This document shows, piece by piece, positions 54,782-64,000 of a stretch of DNA of 64,000 nt. This DNA is from Marinifilum_A sediminis (GTDB lineage Bacteria > Bacteroidota > Bacteroidia > Bacteroidales > Marinifilaceae). The stretch spans positions 372,001 through 436,000 of the forward strand of contig CANMCX010000002.1 in NCBI GenBank assembly GCA_947496465.1. Reading direction: 5' to 3'. The notes beneath the pieces are model-generated. The model was not told where the DNA came from, ran no database searches, and saw nothing but the letters and a program-made list of their open reading frames with translations. The position numbers and the translations under genes were made by a program. Position 1 is the stretch's first letter, and every line of letters begins with the position of its first letter.

Positions 54782-54819
54782 AAAATCCTAATTGAATTTC
54801 ATTTGATACTATATTTAGA

Positions 54820-56376
54820 TTATTCCTTTACCAGAATAAGTTCTAATTCTTCTAAAGATTTTCCTTTGGTTTCCGGTAACATGAAAATGACAAACACAAG
54901 TCCTAATGCTCCAAAAATTCCATATATTAAAAATGTTGTTGCGTTACCAAAATTCAACTGTTCCCAAGGGAAAACCAGTTGAACCAGAAAACTAATTCCT
55001 GAATTAATTAAACCAACAAATGATATTGCTAAACCCCGAATTTGATTCGGAAAAAGTTCTGAAAACAAAACCCACATAACGGGTCCAATGGAAATTGCAA
55101 AAGATGCTACAAAACCAAGAATACCAACCAAAACCATCCATGGATTAATACTAATTGCTTTCGAAATGAAATCTGATTGGTGTTCTTTAAATGCTTTTGA
55201 CCCTATTGAATTTTCCAATGCTTTATTAAATTCTAAATCACTTTGGAAGACTATATTTTTCATTGCTTCCAAGTCATTCGTATTTGCAAATGCTATGCAT
55301 TCCTGAATGCTTTTTTCACTTAACCGGTAAGTGGCTCTTCCAAATCCTGTTGAGAGAATAAACATTGAGATGGCTATTCCTGTTAAGCCAAAAATTAGAA
55401 GAGGCTTTCTGCCAATTCGATCGACTAACCAAATGGCGAAGAGAGTAAATACTAAATTTATTACACCAACTAATATTGCTTGAGAAAATGAAGCATCGGT
55501 GCCGATACCTGTTTGTTCAAAAATCATTGGTGCATAAAAAAATACAGAATTGATTCCCGTTATTTGCTGAGTAATTGCAATTACAACTCCAATAATAAGA
55601 ACCAATTTTAAAGAGGGTTTGAATAATTCTTTAATTGAAATCTTTTCATCCTTTTGAGATGAATTTATACTTTGAGAGATAGATTTTAACTGAAGTTTTG
55701 CCTCATCATTACCTAATGATTTACTCATTACCTCAAGAGCCTCATCATCCATTCCATTCATTGCCAGCCAACGCGGACTGCGCGGCACAAAAAACAAAAG
55801 AATAAAGTAAAGTATTGCCGGAATGGCTTCTAAGCCAAGCATCCATCGCCAATTGTATGCTTTAAACTGTAATAAATTGATCCATTCAGCGTTTGATTTT
55901 CCCAGCTGCAAAATCAAATAATTGGTGAAAAATGCAATGGAAATACCTAAAACAATATTCAGCTGGTTAAAAGAAACCATGGTGCCTCTTAATTTGGCTG
56001 GGGAAATTTCAGCAATGTAAATTGGTGCGATAATCAAGGATGCACCAACACCAAATCCACCAATCATTCTTGCTATGACCAAAAACCAAAAACTTGGTGC
56101 AATTGCCGATCCAATAGCGGATATAAAATAAAGTGCAGCTGCGTATTTTAAAATGGTTCTTCTTCCGAATTTATCACTCAATGGTCCAGCCAATAACATT
56201 GCCAGGGTTGCGGTAAGAGTTAAGCAGCTAACTGCCCATCCTAATTGAATTTTCGTTAAATTAAATTGCGGTTCGATAAACTTCACAACACCTGATATTA
56301 CAGATGCATCGAAACCCATAAGGAAACCACCTAAGGCAACAATTAAAGATACAAAGACACTATATTTTAGGTTCAT
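54820..56376 (-). CDS. MFS sugar porter
   Basis: A 518-residue membrane protein. GGFLMGFDASVISGVV, then GPLSDKFGRRTIL and FVPRSPRWL, then VDRIGRKPLLIFG, are sugar porter family motifs. LPETKGKSLEELE closes the family's end. Between helices 9 and 10 (about residues 345-410) there is an acidic insertion of 60 residues with no membrane segment. It should import glucose or short oligosaccharides by proton symport. It lies 38 bases upstream of the phosphorylase gene. Confidence 0.94.
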   Translation of the reverse strand: MNLKYSVFVSLIVALGGFLMGFDASVISGVVKFIEPQFNLTKIQLGWAVSCLTLTATLAMLLAGPLSDKFGRRTILKYAAALYFISAIGSAIAPSFWFLVIARMIGGFGVGASLIIAPIYIAEISPAKLRGTMVSFNQLNIVLGISIAFFTNYLILQLGKSNAEWINLLQFKAYNWRWMLGLEAIPAILYFILLFFVPRSPRWLAMNGMDDEALEVMSKSLGNDEAKLQLKSISQSINSSQKDEKISIKELFKPSLKLVLIIGVVIAITQQITGINSVFFYAPMIFEQTGIGTDASFSQAILVGVINLVFTLFAIWLVDRIGRKPLLIFGLTGIAISMFILSTGFGRATYRLSEKSIQECIAFANTNDLEAMKNIVFQSDLEFNKALENSIGSKAFKEHQSDFISKAISINPWMVLVGILGFVASFAISIGPVMWVLFSELFPNQIRGLAISFVGLINSGISFLVQLVFPWEQLNFGNATTFLIYGIFGALGLVFVIFMLPETKGKSLEELELILVKE

Positions 56377-56425
56377 CGAATGATTTTTTTGGAAGTAATT
56401 TAAGCAGTAGGTAAATTTTAATACT

Positions 56426-57256
56426 TTATTTTTTTTGATAGATTCTTACATAATCAATTTCCATTGTTTGAGGAAATACACTATCATCGATTCCTTCTCC
56501 GCTACCCCAGGCACCGCCTATCGCGAGGTTTAGAATAAGATAGAATGGTTTAATGTATGGCCATTTTGATTTTCCCAAGCCTTCATTTTTATATTCGAAA
56601 TAAAGCTGATTATCCACATAAGCTTTCATCAACTCTGGTGTCCATTCTAACATGTAGGAATGGAATTTTTCATCAACACCAGCAATTTTAATGGTACTTG
56701 TTTGTTGTGTATTCTTTTGCCATTGGTAATCTTTAGAATGAGCAGATGCATGAATGGTTCCTAAATTATGTCCTACATGTTCCATAATATCGATTTCTCC
56801 AATATTAGGCCAGTTTCCATCATTGTAAGTCCAATCCTTCGGCATCATCCAAATTGCAGACCAAGTACCTCTTCCCTTAGGAAGTTTGGCATTTACCTCA
56901 ATTCGTCCGTGCAACCAGTTTGCTTTTGAATTCAAACGTGCTGAAGTATATTCTTTTCCTCCAAATTGCTCTTTTAGCGCAGTAATAGTTAGCACACCAT
57001 TTTCAACCCAGGCGTTTTCCTTTTTTGCCTTTGTATAATATTGGGCTTCCCTATTTCCCCATCCATCAGCATTGCCTTCTGTATCGTAAGTCCATTTGGT
57101 CGAATCAGGTAAGCCCGTGTAATCAAATTCATCCGACCAAACCAAATGATACTCTTCCTTTTCCTTATTTTGAATAAATTTATTTACCTTCCTTGAATCA
57201 CAAGCAGATATAAGAAGTAGGATACCTACTAATAGATTTATATTTTTTAGCAGCAT
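56426..57256 (-). CDS. GH16 lipoprotein (laminarinase-type), copy 1
   Basis: About 276 residues from ATG 57256 (an in-frame GTG at 57265 is possible). The lipobox is LLLISAC. VWSDEFDYTGLPDSTKWTYD, then IGEIDIMEHVGH with the E-x-D-x-x-E catalytic triad near residue 150, and GRIEVNAKLPKGRGTWSAIW are GH16_3 signatures. It hydrolyses beta-1,3(4)-glucan on the outside of the cell. It is 30 bases downstream of the second GH16. Confidence 0.95.
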   Translation of the reverse strand: MLLKNINLLVGILLLISACDSRKVNKFIQNKEKEEYHLVWSDEFDYTGLPDSTKWTYDTEGNADGWGNREAQYYTKAKKENAWVENGVLTITALKEQFGGKEYTSARLNSKANWLHGRIEVNAKLPKGRGTWSAIWMMPKDWTYNDGNWPNIGEIDIMEHVGHNLGTIHASAHSKDYQWQKNTQQTSTIKIAGVDEKFHSYMLEWTPELMKAYVDNQLYFEYKNEGLGKSKWPYIKPFYLILNLAIGGAWGSGEGIDDSVFPQTMEIDYVRIYQKK

Positions 57257-57295
57257 AATATTCACTTTTACAGCAATTTAAAATCCAACAATATT

Positions 57296-58390
57296 TTATT
57301 GATAAACTCTAAGGTAATCTACCTCCATAGTTTGAGGAAAAATTGAATTATCTATACCCTGAAGTCCTCCCCAGGTACCACCTACAGCAATGTTTAGAAT
57401 AAAAAAATGTGGTTTATTAAATGGCCAGTTATTAGCCGTTTTATTTGCTGGTGAATAGGTATGAGTAACATTCTCTTGAGAATCTGTGTAAAACTGAATT
57501 TTATCTTTATCCCAAATCATACCATAAGTATGAAATTCTTCCTCACAAGTTTCCAATGTTTTTGAATTACCATTACCATCTCCAGCATATCCGGATGGAG
57601 TATGAACTGTAGCATGTATTACATTGGGTTCAAAACCTACATATTCCATAATGTCAATTTCACCACATGCCGGCCATCCGACTTGATCTAAATTAGCTCC
57701 AAGCATCCATATTGCTGGCCAAACGCCGGTTCCTGAAGGTAATTTAGCACGAATTTCCATTCTACCATAAGTGAATTCTTGCTTACCCCAGGTAATCATT
57801 CTAGTTGAAGTATATGATCCGGCAAGCTTATTATCATTCACTTTACGTACTGTAATAATTAGTTTACCATCAACTATTTCTGCATTATCTCCATTGGTAT
57901 AATTTTGAAGTTCTTGGTTTCCCCAGCCTCCGTCACCTGTTTCAAATGTCCAATTATCAGAACTAATACTTGTACCATTAAATTCATCAGACCAAACTAA
58001 GGTTTCTCCTTGTACATAATCAGGATCATCATTTTCTATACTTACAGTTTTGGTAATCGTTTTTGTATCAGTTAAACTATTTCTTAACCCCCAAACCGTT
58101 AAGGTAATTTCATAAGTGCCTTTTTGTGGATAATGAATACTTCTCACCGAGGTTTTATCAGTTTCTTTTGAGCTAGAATTACCATTTCCATAATTCCATT
58201 GTAGGTATAGATATTCTCCTTCTGATGTATTCGTTAGGTTTACCAAGTTTGGATTGTCCTGATCAATTTCAAGTTCAAAACCTGCTGTATATTCCTCACC
58301 TTCATCGCTACTACTTGAGCAAGATGACATACTTATTACTGTGAAGACAACAAAAATAAGTGTCATTAAATAACTTTTATACTGAATCAT
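57296..58390 (-). CDS. GH16 lipoprotein with N-terminal PKD domain, copy 2
   Basis: A 364-residue protein. The lipobox is VISMSSC. Residues 45-120 look like a PKD domain (LYLQWNYGNGNSSSKETDKT; KGTYEITLTVWG). The GH16 domain starts at VWSDEFNGTSISSDNWTFET, with catalytic CGEIDIMEYVGF and RMEIRAKLPSGTGVWPAIWM. It is a surface endo-beta-1,3-glucanase, with PKD probably used as a spacer. Confidence 0.95.
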   Translation of the reverse strand: MIQYKSYLMTLIFVVFTVISMSSCSSSSDEGEEYTAGFELEIDQDNPNLVNLTNTSEGEYLYLQWNYGNGNSSSKETDKTSVRSIHYPQKGTYEITLTVWGLRNSLTDTKTITKTVSIENDDPDYVQGETLVWSDEFNGTSISSDNWTFETGDGGWGNQELQNYTNGDNAEIVDGKLIITVRKVNDNKLAGSYTSTRMITWGKQEFTYGRMEIRAKLPSGTGVWPAIWMLGANLDQVGWPACGEIDIMEYVGFEPNVIHATVHTPSGYAGDGNGNSKTLETCEEEFHTYGMIWDKDKIQFYTDSQENVTHTYSPANKTANNWPFNKPHFFILNIAVGGTWGGLQGIDNSIFPQTMEVDYLRVYQ

Positions 58391-58421
58391 CTACTTCGAT
58401 ATTAACAAGTTCATTTTATTT

Positions 58422-58459
58422 ATAAAGAGAGTTTTGAGTTTCCTCAAAACCCTCTTTAT
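58422..58459 (-). other. long hairpin with GAAA loop between the SGBP and GH16 genes
   Basis: A 17-bp stem (58422-58438 with 58443-58459, one G-U pair) closes a GAAA tetraloop on the - strand, right after the surface-protein stop. A long run of T is absent. It is well placed to protect the 3' end of the susC-susD-SGBP mRNA or reduce read-through into the hydrolase genes. Confidence 0.8.
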
Positions 58460-58467
58460 TATTCAAA

Positions 58468-60234
58468 TTAATTTGATCTTCCAGACTTAACTCCCTCTAC
58501 GTGAGGACCTGCTAAATCATCGAAATAAAATTCATGAGCACCATCTCCGTTACCTGGATTTAGCATGATTCTGACAACATTGTAGAAATCTTGACTAAAT
58601 CGAGTATCCGTGGTAACATCAGAAGTAAACTGATCTCCAGTCCAATCATATCCTGCTGCAACTCCTGCAAAATCAAATTCTGCAACTTCCCAGGTATCAT
58701 CTTCCTGGATGGTATAAATCACATCATAAGTTCCAGTTTGCCACGCATTACCACCTTTATCAGTATTCTCAAGCTTCAACAATACTTCTTGTCCAGCTTT
58801 CCCAAATACCATAATTTTAAATACACTGTTGTTACCGATATCGAAACGGTAACCTGCTGGTAATTGCATGTAAGCATTTGCCCATTGTTGATTTTCCTTA
58901 GAATAATGAAGTACTTTTGCACCTTTATTCGGATAAATTCGATCTGGATTATCAACAAGATTTACACCGCAATCTTGTCCTAAAATTGGAGATAATTCAA
59001 CTTCACTATTATCAACATACATTACCATCATATCTAGTAAAAATGGTACATAAGCAGAATGATGATTGTCAACAGTTATCGAACTTGTAGATGCTAAATC
59101 TTCATTAGATGCCTTAACAGTAACGCTTATCGGGTAAGTACCTTTTCTCATGTAGGTATTCTCAAGAGATGCTGTCGCATCATCCGATTCCATAACTTCA
59201 CTACCGTCACCAAAATCAACAGAGAAACTATTTACAAATAATCCATCAGGAATTACAAGATCTGTTAAACTAACAGCCCATGTATTTTCTTCACCTGTTG
59301 CTTGAACATCAACATTAAAAGTTACAGTTGGCTTCACATATCCTTTTAAAACTAAACCATTATACCACCTGTTACCATCCCCGCCAATACAACTTAAGGT
59401 AATGTTAGTTTCAGTAATCGATTCAATTCTATATTCATTGTTTACTGCACCGTAATCAAATCCGAAAAACGAAGGTTTATCTGATGAAAGTGTAATGTAA
59501 TATGTACCATCTGTTTCTGAAAACGACCAGTTTGCAGCGGCTGGCGTAAAATCAACTTTTGCATCAGTACCATCAACTTCTACAGGGTTAGAATAATTAG
59601 GGTCATCTAAACGGTAGTCTTTTGCATACGAATTTCCATTGTTTACATAGTCAAAAATAAAATCAACCATTTTAAATGTAAATTCGTCATCATAAGATCC
59701 TGAACCCGTTTTCTGCAGAGGAGATGCAGCCCACCATTCCGGCCAATTTCCACTTGCTGGTCCAATTCCATAATGTGCCGAAGCCAAACTATCAACTACC
59801 CAAGTCTTTCCTTCTGTTACAGAAGCTCCACCAGAAATCATTGTCAACACTGGGCTATCCAGAAATGCATAATCCGTTTCGGTTTGCTCCAAGCTCATTG
59901 TTTTTACCCCTGAAGTTCCATCGGTAGCCGAAATAGTTAGTGTTATTTCATAATCTCCTGGTAAAGGATAATATGCAATTACATTATTTCCCTCTCCACT
60001 AGAACCATTTCCGAAATCCCACTTCACTGTAGCAACTCCCGAAACGTTAGTTAAATTTTCCAGTTTATAGTGAAAAGCATCCTCACCTTGAGTCACTGTA
60101 AAGCTCATTTCATCGGCAGTTGGAGCTGTACCAACATTTAATTCCGATTTATCAAATTCATTTGGATCACAGGCAACCAACATCATCAGCATTGCCAATG
60201 CAATTCCAAATCCTGATTTTATAATATTTTTCAT
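58468..60234 (-). CDS. PKD-domain surface glycan-binding lipoprotein
   Basis: A 588-residue protein. The lipobox is LMMLVAC. Two PKD domains are recognisable: ATVKWDFGNGSSGEGNNVIA with PGDYEITLTIS near residues 60-110, and FSVDFGDGSEVMESDDA with KGTYPISVTVKA near residues 335-380. A middle region (GKTWVVDSLASAHYGIGPAS) and a final jelly-roll-like module (LHYSKENQQWANAYMQLPAG) follow. Its place after susD suggests it binds the glucan on the surface, as SusE/F-type proteins do. Confidence 0.88.
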   Translation of the reverse strand: MKNIIKSGFGIALAMLMMLVACDPNEFDKSELNVGTAPTADEMSFTVTQGEDAFHYKLENLTNVSGVATVKWDFGNGSSGEGNNVIAYYPLPGDYEITLTISATDGTSGVKTMSLEQTETDYAFLDSPVLTMISGGASVTEGKTWVVDSLASAHYGIGPASGNWPEWWAASPLQKTGSGSYDDEFTFKMVDFIFDYVNNGNSYAKDYRLDDPNYSNPVEVDGTDAKVDFTPAAANWSFSETDGTYYITLSSDKPSFFGFDYGAVNNEYRIESITETNITLSCIGGDGNRWYNGLVLKGYVKPTVTFNVDVQATGEENTWAVSLTDLVIPDGLFVNSFSVDFGDGSEVMESDDATASLENTYMRKGTYPISVTVKASNEDLASTSSITVDNHHSAYVPFLLDMMVMYVDNSEVELSPILGQDCGVNLVDNPDRIYPNKGAKVLHYSKENQQWANAYMQLPAGYRFDIGNNSVFKIMVFGKAGQEVLLKLENTDKGGNAWQTGTYDVIYTIQEDDTWEVAEFDFAGVAAGYDWTGDQFTSDVTTDTRFSQDFYNVVRIMLNPGNGDGAHEFYFDDLAGPHVEGVKSGRSN

Positions 60235-60255
60235 GATTTTTTAATTTATTTGTGA

Positions 60256-61788
60256 TTAGTAACCTGAGTTTTGTACCAACTTGTATTCACCGTAAGTTTT
60301 ATCGATCTCAGACTGAGGAATTGGAAAGTATTTTCTAGTTTCATCCCACGTTCTTTCTGACGAAAAGTCAGGATTACTCTCAGTTAATACATTTGTATCT
60401 CCCCATCGTACCAAATCCCAGTAACGCATTCCTTCTCCAATAAACTCTCTTCTACGCTCTAGCTTAATATTCTCAGCTGTTGCAGGAATAGAAGCTACCC
60501 CAGCTCTGGCTCGAACAGCATCTAAGCAAATTTCTGCAGTAAGCCCAGTAGTAGCGGCTTGTCCGTGAATAACAATTAGCTCTGCAGCATTTAATAATGT
60601 TTCAGCATAACGGAAAATACGTACGTTATTCTCATAGTTCAAATCCCCAGTATATGGTGCATCGTTGTACTCCTTACGAGCAGCATATTTTGCCATAAAG
60701 TAACCTGTGTTCTGGAAACGAGCAGTGTAAGTACCATCTTCGAACTGATTAACTGAGGCAGCCAATCTTGTATCTCCATCTTCGAAAATCCCTGGTGTTT
60801 CAGAACGTACGGGAGCAAATCCCCATCCACCCTGATAATCTGTAGATCCACTTAATAAATCTGTTCCTCCAAGTTCGTTAGGAGAGATAAATGTAGGTAA
60901 ATTGGTTCCATAACCTGTCCATGCAGCACCCCAATCTTTACCTTCAGCTAGATGATTTGCTTCAAATATAGATCCTGAACCAAATTCACCACTTCTATCC
61001 CAAATAGAAGCATAATCTTCCAATTGGAATTCAGAACTATTATAAATCGCTTCCATATCAGCCAAAACCTCAGCATATTTACTTTGATCTTTTTGGTACA
61101 TCACGATTCGAGCTTTTAGCATCATTGCGGCAGCTTTAGTAGCTCTACCGTCATTAGAAGCAGTTGTTTGCAATGGCAACTTATCCCCAGCAATGGCAAA
61201 GTCTACATCTTCAATCAACTCCGCATAAATCTGATCTGCAGTTAACTGAGGAGCGAAATAAGGTGCTTCCAATTCTTCTTCAAAATATGGAATATTACCC
61301 CAAAATTTCCACAACCAATGCACATAATATGCTCTTAAAAAATGTGCCTCAGCTTTATATTGATTCAAACTTTCTTCATTGACACCAATTGCATTTTCAC
61401 AAGCTATAATCACACCATTACAGCGGCTTAAACCAGCAAAATAAATGTTCCAAAGACCGCTGGCAGTTAAATCACCATTTAAATTATACTGAGACATATT
61501 ATATAGTACCTGCTGGTCTCCTGCAGATCCACCTCCTTTATAAATATCATCAGACATTAAATCTGACATCAACGTTACACTGTTGTACTGAAAATCAGCA
61601 TAACTATCGAATAGTAAAATCTGATAAGCAGCCCCTAAGTTAGATAAGATAGCACCATCAGTTGCATCTCCTCCCGCTTCTTGCGAAGAGGTAGGCTCCA
61701 CGGTTAAAAAGTCGTCGCTGCAGGATGTAAATCCTATCAAAGCAGCAAAGAATAATGTTTTTATATATTTATTCATAATGTTTTTCAT
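60256..61788 (-). CDS. SusD/RagB-family glycan-binding lipoprotein
   Basis: About 510 residues. ATG 61788 (MKNIMNKY) is preferred; 61776 is an alternative. Longer upstream reading would overlap the SusC gene. The lipobox is LIGFTSC. CSDDFLTVEPTSSQEAGGDA and RAYYVHWLWKFWGNIPYFEE are SusD signatures. NVRIFRYAETLLNAAELIV and RREFIGEGMRYWDLVRWGDT close the TPR-based fold. It captures the glycan over the SusC channel. Confidence 0.95.
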   Translation of the reverse strand: MKNIMNKYIKTLFFAALIGFTSCSDDFLTVEPTSSQEAGGDATDGAILSNLGAAYQILLFDSYADFQYNSVTLMSDLMSDDIYKGGGSAGDQQVLYNMSQYNLNGDLTASGLWNIYFAGLSRCNGVIIACENAIGVNEESLNQYKAEAHFLRAYYVHWLWKFWGNIPYFEEELEAPYFAPQLTADQIYAELIEDVDFAIAGDKLPLQTTASNDGRATKAAAMMLKARIVMYQKDQSKYAEVLADMEAIYNSSEFQLEDYASIWDRSGEFGSGSIFEANHLAEGKDWGAAWTGYGTNLPTFISPNELGGTDLLSGSTDYQGGWGFAPVRSETPGIFEDGDTRLAASVNQFEDGTYTARFQNTGYFMAKYAARKEYNDAPYTGDLNYENNVRIFRYAETLLNAAELIVIHGQAATTGLTAEICLDAVRARAGVASIPATAENIKLERRREFIGEGMRYWDLVRWGDTNVLTESNPDFSSERTWDETRKYFPIPQSEIDKTYGEYKLVQNSGY

Positions 61789-61795
61789 TTTTGAG

Positions 61796-64000
61796 TTAGA
61801 AAGTAATGTTTGCTCCAAATGTAATGGTGCGTGATTGTGGATAAACTCCTTTATCAACACCAATAGTAGTATAACTTCCAGAAGCAACTTCCGGCTCAAA
61901 TCCTTCATAATCAGTTAATGTAAACAAGTTCTCCGCTGCTACATAAACTCTGAATTTTTTAATAATATCTTTACTTATTATTGAAGAAGGAATTGTATAT
62001 CCTAACTGAATAGTCTTTAATCTGATATATGATCCATCTTTTACATACAGGTCAGAAGAACGTGAGTTATTATTTGGATCTTCAGAAGTTACCCTTGGAA
62101 TAGAATTAGATGTTCCTTCTCCTCTCCAACGATTTAGAATCCAAGATGCACGGTTCATATTTGGAATATCCGCTCTTTGAGAAAAATCGTAGATATCATT
62201 ACCGTAACTTCCCTGGAAGAAAGCTGCAAAATCGAAATTTTTATAGTCAGCAGTAATGTTTAAACCGAATGTCCAATCTGCCATTCCTTTACCAATTTTA
62301 GTTCTGTCGTCATCATTAATTAAACCATCATTGTTGTAATCAACAAAACGAACATCACCTGGCATTGCAGATTCACCAAAAGCGCTGTTATATAGAGCAG
62401 CTTCTGCATCATTCTGAATTAGTCCATCTGTTTTAAAACCATAGAAATATGGGAAAACTTCACCGTTCTGACCTTTTACGTAGCTACCAATACCTGATGT
62501 ACTATTACTCTCATAAATGGCTTCTCCTGAGTCATTACCCATATCAACCAACTCATTCTTGATATATGATGCCTGTGCACTAACTGAATAATTCAAGTCT
62601 CCGATATTGTCTTTCCAAGTAACTTCAAATTCAATTCCTTGATTTTCCATATCACCTGCATTGGCAATAGGAGCACCTTTTCCAACGTAGCTAGGAATCG
62701 GCTGAGCAATTAACATTCCTTCAGTATCTTTCTTAAAATAATCGAAACCAATCGATAATGCATGATTGAATAATCTCAAATCAAATCCAACATCAATTTG
62801 TTCTGACTCTTCCCATTTCACATCAGGATTCGCAATTCTTGAAGCATTAGACCCATACTGCATAGTTGAATAATCACCAGAACCAAAGTAATAGTTAGTT
62901 CCACCATCCATCAAACTTGTGTATGAAAAAGCATCAATATTTTCATTACCATTTCTACCCCAGCTGGCACGTACTTTCAAATAATCTAACCATTCTGGCA
63001 TTCCATCCATAAAGGATTCATTGGTTACATTCCAACCTGCCGAGAATGACGGGAAAGTTGCCCACTTGTTGTTTGGACCAAAATTAGAAGAACCATCGCG
63101 ACGAACAGTTGCCTGAAACATGTATTTTTCATCGAAGTTATAATCTACACGTGCAAAATAAGATGCCAAGGTTTTAGAAGTATAGCCACCAGTTCCACCT
63201 GAAACAGTTTCATCATCCTGATCAGCAATTGCATAATCAATTACTGCCTTAGAAGGATTCTCTTCTAATAAATCATAATCGGTTCCCGACAAGTTTCTAT
63301 AGGTATATTCCTTAGAAGATTGCCCCAACAAAGCTGAGAAGTTATGCTTCTCATTAATTGTTTTTGTATAATGCAATGTATTCTCGATCTGCCAGTTGTA
63401 ACCTCTATTCATACTAGACCAAACTGAACTACGATCGTAATTTTTTCCTTGTGAAGTTAGATAGTAAGCAAATCTATATCCATCATTTCCCCAAAAAGCT
63501 AAATCAACACCATAACTGGATTTGAATTTTAAGTCCTTAATGATTTCCAATTCAGCCCAAAGTGTAGCTACGAATTTATCGGAATTATCTTCTGAATTAT
63601 CAGGAGCATTTAACATTGCAACAGGGTTAGCAATTTCCTGAAAACCTGATGGAGGAAGTGAAAATACTCTTCCTTTTGAATCGGTTACTGCTGTTGGGTG
63701 AGCAGCTAAAACAGCATCAGGATCGGCAGCATATACAGATACACTTGGATCGAATGCCAATGCACTTCCCAAAACTGAACCATACTCGGAGTTGGTTTCA
63801 ATTCCTGTGGATTTTATTCTTGTATAACCTGAGTTGATTCCAACTTTTAAACTCTTAAAAAGTTGACGATCCTCATCAAAAATATTATATGTATTATTTA
63901 CACGTAAACTATAACGCTCAAAGTTTGATTTATCAAAATTACCTCCAACAATACCTTCTTGATTGAAATAACCAAAAGACACAAAATAATTAGACTTATC
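61796..64000 (-). CDS. SusC/RagA-family TonB-dependent transporter (5' part outside window)
   Basis: The last 734 residues of a SusC-type barrel, open to the window end. FPSFSAGWNVTNESFM, NYSVSAQASYIKNELVDMG, and YIRLKTIQLGYTIPSSIISK are SusC barrel strands, and the final aromatic TITFGANITF is the C-terminal beta signal. The plug and signal peptide lie beyond 64000. It imports oligosaccharides captured by SusD. The SusD start is 8 bases from its stop, so both are in the same transcript. Confidence 0.95.
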   Translation of the reverse strand, partial: DKSNYFVSFGYFNQEGIVGGNFDKSNFERYSLRVNNTYNIFDEDRQLFKSLKVGINSGYTRIKSTGIETNSEYGSVLGSALAFDPSVSVYAADPDAVLAAHPTAVTDSKGRVFSLPPSGFQEIANPVAMLNAPDNSEDNSDKFVATLWAELEIIKDLKFKSSYGVDLAFWGNDGYRFAYYLTSQGKNYDRSSVWSSMNRGYNWQIENTLHYTKTINEKHNFSALLGQSSKEYTYRNLSGTDYDLLEENPSKAVIDYAIADQDDETVSGGTGGYTSKTLASYFARVDYNFDEKYMFQATVRRDGSSNFGPNNKWATFPSFSAGWNVTNESFMDGMPEWLDYLKVRASWGRNGNENIDAFSYTSLMDGGTNYYFGSGDYSTMQYGSNASRIANPDVKWEESEQIDVGFDLRLFNHALSIGFDYFKKDTEGMLIAQPIPSYVGKGAPIANAGDMENQGIEFEVTWKDNIGDLNYSVSAQASYIKNELVDMGNDSGEAIYESNSTSGIGSYVKGQNGEVFPYFYGFKTDGLIQNDAEAALYNSAFGESAMPGDVRFVDYNNDGLINDDDRTKIGKGMADWTFGLNITADYKNFDFAAFFQGSYGNDIYDFSQRADIPNMNRASWILNRWRGEGTSNSIPRVTSEDPNNNSRSSDLYVKDGSYIRLKTIQLGYTIPSSIISKDIIKKFRVYVAAENLFTLTDYEGFEPEVASGSYTTIGVDKGVYPQSRTITFGANITF

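Noticed and set aside
61788..61908. Extended SusD N-terminus
   Set aside because: It overlaps the SusC 3' end and would put 40 residues before a lipoprotein signal.

Overview
The window looks like a chromosome segment of an AT-rich Bacteroidota, most likely an anaerobic or marine member of the Bacteroidales/Marinilabiliales. The signs are a SusC/SusD pair with a PKD-type surface glycan-binding lipoprotein, a type IX secretion C-terminal domain, a TAnnTTTG-type promoter before a tRNA, many lipoprotein signals and LytTR two-component genes. The genus is inferred from gene content only.

Layout. (1) 1-4555, + strand: end of an unseen gene, a two-domain SDR/DUF2867 protein, a VOC protein, a Nudix hydrolase, an unrecognised 570-residue protein with a PD-(D/E)xK-like motif, and an ASCH protein. 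(2) 4560-9893, - strand: periplasmic lactonase-like lipoprotein, a T9SS-tagged heparinase II/III-like lyase and a MATE exporter. (3) 10044-20642, - strand: a tight five-gene run beginning with two giant unrecognised proteins (about 1554 and 1386 residues, the first with a clear Tat signal), then two different AlkD-like HEAT-repeat proteins and a cupin. (4) 20762-26382, - strand: a TonB-linked barrel and a four-gene LiaF-like membrane sensor/LytS kinase/LytTR regulator operon. (5) 26756-33052, + strand: housekeeping genes (ligA, a DEDDh exonuclease, a DUF6913-like protein, dapA, an LpoB-like and a COG3014-like lipoprotein). (6) 33044-36611, - strand: stand-alone H-NOX-like protein with an altered heme motif, an esterase-fold protein lacking its nucleophile serine, YceI, and an AraC regulator. 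(7) 36830-38670: tandem duplicated tRNA-Arg(ACG) units with structured trailers, a helical protein of unknown role, and a gene-free stretch holding a degenerate repeat of about 21 bp. (8) 38677-40125: a KAP-type P-loop NTPase. (9) 40334-64000, - strand: a long beta-glucan utilisation locus cut by the window end.

How the last region works (inference from families): SusC/SusD and the PKD lipoprotein capture a laminarin-like beta-1,3(1,6)-glucan; two GH16 lipoproteins cut the backbone; GH30, a clan-A hydrolase and a GH17 lipoprotein trim side chains and oligomers; MFS and GPH symporters import products; a large GH149/GH94-like phosphorylase and two GH17-like proteins without signal peptides act in the cytoplasm. 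A FrlD-like sugar kinase, a GNAT protein and a mutarotase-like protein sit at the distal end.

The strongest candidates for something undescribed are the Tat-linked giant protein pair, the phased degenerate repeat beside the KAP NTPase, and the duplicated tRNA-Arg trailers with covarying stems.
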